Assembly (NCBI GenBank): GCA_028293005.1
Contig: JAQGLH010000030.1
Coordinates: 1 to 16,886, forward strand
Source: Alphaproteobacteria bacterium
GTDB taxonomy: Bacteria > Pseudomonadota > Alphaproteobacteria > Sphingomonadales > Sphingomonadaceae
Reading direction: 5' to 3'
Length of the DNA: 16,886 nt
Below, piece by piece: positions 13,662 to 16,886 of the stretch. Every line of letters starts with the position of its first letter. Position 1 is the first letter of the stretch. Below the pieces are notes generated by a model. The model saw nothing but the letters and a program-made list of their open reading frames with translations. It was not told the DNA's origin and did no database searches. The position numbers and the translations under genes are program-made.

Positions 13662-13701
13662 CGTCCGCGGTCAGCGGCTGGAACGCCTTGCTCGGCATGA
13701 C

Positions 13702-15942
13702 CTAGAACTTGTTGTCGCGGGGGAACCCCACCGGCGGCATCCGCCCGGCCGCTCCCCGCGCGGCGCGCCACGGATTGAGGTCGATTTCGGTGCGCGTGCG
13801 TCCGCCGGCTCCCCCCATCTCCCAGCTGAGCCCATCGCTGAAGCGGAGGGTCTTGGCGTCGGCAAGGCCGCCATCGCGATACCGCTGCAGCGCCACGCCC
13901 TGGCCGCGGCCAAGCTCGGGGAGCTCGCTCAACGGGAAGACCACCATCTTGCGGTTGTCGCCGATCGCCGCGACATAATCGTCCTGGCCGCCGATCGGCC
14001 GGACCAGCGCGAGCGTGGCGCCGGCGCGCAGGTTGACGATCTGCTTGCCCTTGCGAGTCTCGGCGATCGCTGCGCTGGCGGGGCTGACGAAGCCCCGCCC
14101 GTCCGACGAGGCGAGCAGCAGCTTCGCGCCGGGCACTGCCGGCATCAGCGCGACGATATTGCCCTCCCCTTCGATGTCGACCATCAATCGCACCGGCTCG
14201 CCGAAGCCTCGCCCGCCCGGCAGCCGGTCCGCCGCGAGCGTGTAGAAGCGGCCGTTGGGCGCTGCGAGCAGGAGCTTGTCGGTGGTCTGGGCGTGGAAGG
14301 CGAAGGCGGGCCCATCACCCTCTTTGAACTTCATCGTCTCGGGCTGGGCGAGGTCGACATGGCCGCGCAACGCCCGGATCCAGCCGCGCTTCGACATGAT
14401 CACGGTGATCGGCTCGCGCTCGATCATCGCCTCGAGCGGGATCTCGCGCGCGGGGCCGGTCTCCTCGATCAAGGTGCGGCGCCGGCCGAGCGCCGTCGCC
14501 GGGCCGTAGCGATCGCGGAGTGCCGCCAGATCCTTCTTCAGCCGGCTGCGTTGCCGCGCCGGCGATTCGATCAGCTTGGCGAGTTCTTCGCGCTCTTTCT
14601 CGAGCTTGCCGCGCTCCTTCCTTATCTCCATTTCCTCGAGCCGGCGCAGCGAGCGCAGCCGCATGTTGAGGATCGCCTCGGCCTGGCGGTCGGTGAGGGC
14701 GAACTCGGCGATCATCAGCGGCTTGGGCTCGTCCTCCTCGCGGATGATCTGGATCACGCGGTCGAGGTTGAGATAGGCGATGAGATAGCCTTCGAGCAGC
14801 TCGAGCCGGTCGTCGATCTTGGCGACACGGTACTTCGAACGCTTGACCAGCACCTCGATCTGAAAATCGAGCCAGGCGCTGAGCGCTTCCTTGAGGCTCA
14901 TCACGCGCGGCGTGCGGTTCGCGTCGAGCACGTTGAGGTTGAGCGACACGCGCGTCTCGAGGTCGGTCAGCCGGAACAGGCTGTCCATCAGCATCTGCGC
15001 ATCGACCGAACGGCTGCGCGGCTCGATCACGATCCTGATCGCCTCGTCGGATTCATCGCGAATGTCGGCGAGGATCGGCAATTTCTTGTCCGCGATCAGG
15101 GCCGCGATCTGCTCGATCAGCTTCGATTTCGGCACCTGGAAGGGGATTTCGGTGATGATCGCGTTCCAGGTGCCGCGGCCCTGATCCTCGACCTCCCATT
15201 TGGCGCGCACGCGGAATGCGCCGCGCCCGCTGGCATAAGCAGCGGCGATCGCGCTGGCGCTGTCGACGATCACCCCGCCGGTCGGAAAGTCGGGTCCTGC
15301 GACGAAGTCCATCAGCGCGGACGGCTCGGCCTTGGGATTGTCGATCAGGTGCGTCGCTGCATCGATGATCTCCGCCACATTGTGCGGCGGGATCGACGTG
15401 GCCATGCCGACCGCAATCCCGGTCGCGCCGTTGGCAAGCAGATTGGGGAACAGGCCCGGGAACACCTCGGGCTCTTCCTCCTCGCCGTTATAGGTCGGAC
15501 GATAGTCGACGCTGCCTTCATCCAGCCCGGCCATCAGCTCGATCGCCGCGGGCGTCAGCCGGGCCTCGGTGTAACGGTAGGCGGCGGCATTATCGCCGTC
15601 GATGTTGCCGAAATTGCCCTGCCCGTCGACCAGCGGGTAGCGTAGCGAGAAGCTCTGCGCGAGGCGAACCATCGCATCGTAGACCGATTGATCCCCGTGC
15701 GGATGATATTTGCCGATCGTGTCGCCGACCACGCGCGCGCATTTCTTGTAGCCGGAGCCTGGATCGAGCCGCAGCAGCCGCATCGCCCACAGCAGCCGGC
15801 GGTGGACTGGCTTCAGCCCGTCCCGGACGTCGGGAAGCGAGCGCGCCGTGATCGTCGAGAGTGCGTAGACGAGATAGCGTTGCGACAGCGCATCGTCGAA
15901 CGATGCGTCGACGATTTTATCGTACGTTTCAGGATCGGCCAT
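13702..15942 (-). CDS. parC: DNA topoisomerase IV subunit A
   Basis: This 746-residue type IIA topoisomerase subunit decatenates chromosomes as ParC2ParE2. The N-terminus has [20 protein letters not shown] (22-41) and [28 protein letters not shown] precedes the catalytic Tyr124 in [11 protein letters not shown] coiled-coil segment rich in Glu/Lys/Arg (near 455-480) and a reduced C-terminal DNA-wrapping domain follow. The protein ends [10 protein letters not shown], the usual ParC terminus, so it is full length. At the positions equal to E. coli Ser80 and Glu84 it has Gln85 and Asp89. I chose the ATG at 15942, where homology begins; a TTG at 16005 is in frame but unlikely. No ribosome-binding site is visible; TGCTATCTC upstream could be an extended -10 giving a leaderless mRNA (weak). 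Confidence 0.95.
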   Translation of the reverse strand: MADPETYDKIVDASFDDALSQRYLVYALSTITARSLPDVRDGLKPVHRRLLWAMRLLRLDPGSGYKKCARVVGDTIGKYHPHGDQSVYDAMVRLAQSFSLRYPLVDGQGNFGNIDGDNAAAYRYTEARLTPAAIELMAGLDEGSVDYRPTYNGEEEEPEVFPGLFPNLLANGATGIAVGMATSIPPHNVAEIIDAATHLIDNPKAEPSALMDFVAGPDFPTGGVIVDSASAIAAAYASGRGAFRVRAKWEVEDQGRGTWNAIITEIPFQVPKSKLIEQIAALIADKKLPILADIRDESDEAIRIVIEPRSRSVDAQMLMDSLFRLTDLETRVSLNLNVLDANRTPRVMSLKEALSAWLDFQIEVLVKRSKYRVAKIDDRLELLEGYLIAYLNLDRVIQIIREEDEPKPLMIAEFALTDRQAEAILNMRLRSLRRLEEMEIRKERGKLEKEREELAKLIESPARQRSRLKKDLAALRDRYGPATALGRRRTLIEETGPAREIPLEAMIEREPITVIMSKRGWIRALRGHVDLAQPETMKFKEGDGPAFAFHAQTTDKLLLAAPNGRFYTLAADRLPGGRGFGEPVRLMVDIEGEGNIVALMPAVPGAKLLLASSDGRGFVSPASAAIAETRKGKQIVNLRAGATLALVRPIGGQDDYVAAIGDNRKMVVFPLSELPELGRGQGVALQRYRDGGLADAKTLRFSDGLSWEMGGAGGRTRTEIDLNPWRAARGAAGRMPPVGFPRDNKF

Positions 15943-16316
15943 GACCGGGAGATAGCAAGGCGCCCGGTGCGAAGCGAGCCGCTTGTGCTTGGCGGCGCAG
16001 CGCAAGTCGGTGTCGGCATTCAGGCGGCGATATGCAGGTTTCGGCCAGACCTCGCGCGCTTCGAGCGCGACTTGCGCGAGCAGGCAGTCGCGGAAGGCCC
16101 GATCTTGGCCTGGTTGCGCTTACGCCCGGAATAGAGCGGCCAATCACAAGCCCTCGAGGCTGATGATCGGGAAAAGCCGGGCCGGCAAAGCCGGCGCAGG
16201 CCCGCTGCGCCAGAACGCCGCGGAAGGCATCGACGTCGATCAGAGGACGGCGGCGCATCCTCCCGCGCCTGCGCGCCCGTGTGGCGCATTTCCCGTCCGC
16301 GATCCGGGTCAATCGA
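15943..16316. other. Gene-poor divergent region between parC and purC
   Basis: No gene is convincing here. Open frames on both strands lack ribosome-binding sites and run antisense or out of frame into purC or parC. Visible structures are a 7-bp inverted repeat CTCGCGC/GCGCGAG (16051-16057, 16074-16080) with an inner GCT/AGC hairpin, and a GCCGGC-AAA-GCCGGC hairpin near 16182-16196. I saw no hallmark of 6S, SRP, tmRNA or RNase P RNA. Confidence 0.5.
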
Positions 16317-16345
16317 TTGCACCGCTGCTGCTTCTCCCCTATAGG
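16317..16345 (+). promoter_or_regulatory. Predicted purC promoter
   Basis: TTGCAC (16317-16322) and TATAGG (16340-16345) are separated by exactly 17 bp. The predicted start is near 16352, giving a leader of about 90 nt before the purC ATG. The leader ends with a 4-bp GCGG/CCGC hairpin followed by a run of seven T (about 16428-16439), too weak a stem to call a terminator. Confidence 0.6.
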
Positions 16346-16442
16346 CGGCGGCAGAGCCTCGGCGCGCGTAATTCCCACGCGTCACCCGGGGCCTTTGTCT
16401 TTCTTGTCCGCGGTTTTCCGCATTTTTTTGGGATCCACGCCG

Positions 16443-16886
16443 ATGTCCCGCCGCCGCCAAATCTACGAAGGCAAGGCCAAGATCCTCTACGAGGGTCCGG
16501 AGCCGGGCACGCTCATCCAATATTTCAAGGATGATGCGACCGCGTTCAACGCGCAGAAGAAAGGGACGATCTCCGGCAAGGGCGTGCTCAACAACCGCAT
16601 CTCCGAGCATATCTTCACCTTGCTCGGCCATATCGGCATTCCGACGCACTTCATCCGCCGGCTGAACATGCGCGAGCAGCTGATCCGCCAGGTCGAGATC
16701 ATTCCGCTCGAAGTGGTCGTCCGCAACGTCGCCGCCGGGTCGATCTCCAAGCGGCTTGGGATCGAGGAGGGGACCCAGCTCCCCCGCACGATCATCGAAT
16801 ATTATTACAAGGACGATGCGCTCGGCGATCCGATGGTCGCCGACGAACATATCGCCTGCTTCGGCTGGGCCAGCCAGGAGGAGATG
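16443..16886 (+). CDS. purC: Phosphoribosylaminoimidazole-succinocarboxamide (SAICAR) synthase, 3'-truncated
   Basis: The first 148 codons are present and the frame is open at the right edge. The N-terminus [12 protein letters not shown] (7-18) is the ATP-binding P-loop-like strand of SAICAR synthases. [16 protein letters not shown] (28-43), [10 protein letters not shown] (45-54) and the signature [15 protein letters not shown] (86-100) follow, then the conserved [10 protein letters not shown] (123-132). The enzyme joins aspartate to CAIR using ATP in purine synthesis. The ATG at 16443 is preceded by a GGGA at about ten bases, and homology begins at once. The protein is of the short bacterial class (about 240-260 residues expected), so roughly 100 residues are missing. 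A good promoter lies about 120 bp upstream. Confidence 0.95.
   Translation, partial: MSRRRQIYEGKAKILYEGPEPGTLIQYFKDDATAFNAQKKGTISGKGVLNNRISEHIFTLLGHIGIPTHFIRRLNMREQLIRQVEIIPLEVVVRNVAAGSISKRLGIEEGTQLPRTIIEYYYKDDALGDPMVADEHIACFGWASQEEM

Noticed and set aside
13638..13696. 16-codon micro-gene on the minus strand right after parC (starts ATG, reads MPSKAFQPLTADASFD)
   Set aside because: Begins within a few bases of the parC stop but has no ribosome-binding site of its own and ends in the repeat array; too short to support.
14293..15645. 450-codon plus-strand open frame
   Set aside because: Fully antisense to parC, with composition of a GC-skewed shadow frame (many Asp, His, Arg, Leu).
16426..16442. 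Terminator or attenuator just before purC
   Set aside because: The stem is only 4 bp although a T-run follows; I cannot support attenuation, and no purine riboswitch sequence is visible.
15983..16534. Plus-strand open frame spanning the purC promoter
   Set aside because: Out of frame with purC, runs through its promoter and start, and lacks a ribosome-binding site.
16020..16850. 276-codon minus-strand open frame at the right edge
   Set aside because: Antisense to purC; the part outside purC is Arg/Ser-rich with no recognisable similarity.

Overview
The window looks like chromosomal DNA from a sphingomonad alphaproteobacterium (Sphingomonas or a close relative). The evidence is a GC-rich sequence with compact genes and many ATGA overlaps, a tonB-exbB-exbD-exbD cluster of the kind seen in TonB-receptor-rich sphingomonads, an intracellular polyhydroxybutyrate depolymerase, and an alphaproteobacterial DUF1285 / Nudix / CCA-transferase run. 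I see no insertion sequence, phage gene, CRISPR array, tRNA or rRNA. Species-level placement is inference.

Left part (1-4632): the 3' part of an MscS-type mechanosensitive channel gene and a DUF1232/YkvA small membrane protein run rightward and converge on phaZ. phaZ and an ABCB-type half-transporter exporter are divergent. The exporter has a good sigma70-type promoter, and its predicted mRNA begins, from base +1, with a 64-nt element that can fold into a three-way junction.

Middle part (4633-9896): a leftward arsR-SRPBCC pair has a promoter that is easy to read. Its consensus -35 and -10 boxes are bracketed by two copies of a 20-bp operator exactly 50 bp apart, and the predicted transcription start falls on the start codon, so the mRNA is probably leaderless. 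Next is about 300 bp without a gene, holding a 9-bp tandem repeat. Then comes the leftward tonB-exbB-exbD-exbD operon, closed by a strong Rho-independent terminator. A rightward gene for an unknown exported protein, with two cysteines near its C-terminus, follows.

Right part (9897-16886): a leftward pair encodes a pteridine-reductase-like SDR and dihydroneopterin aldolase (folB), linked by an ATGA overlap; this is folate/pterin metabolism. Divergent to it is a tightly coupled rightward run of DUF1285, CoA pyrophosphatase-type Nudix hydrolase and CCA tRNA nucleotidyltransferase, both junctions being ATGA overlaps. It converges on leftward parC (topoisomerase IV subunit A). A degenerate tandem repeat begins within the cca stop codon and fills part of the cca/parC gap. 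After 500 bp without a convincing gene, purC starts behind a clear promoter and runs off the window.

Most of the content is ordinary chromosomal housekeeping. I did not find a clearly new multi-gene system. The best leads are regulatory: the structured 5' leader of the ABC exporter, the double operator with leaderless arsR transcript, the PTR1-like enzyme coupled to folB, and the two small repeat arrays.
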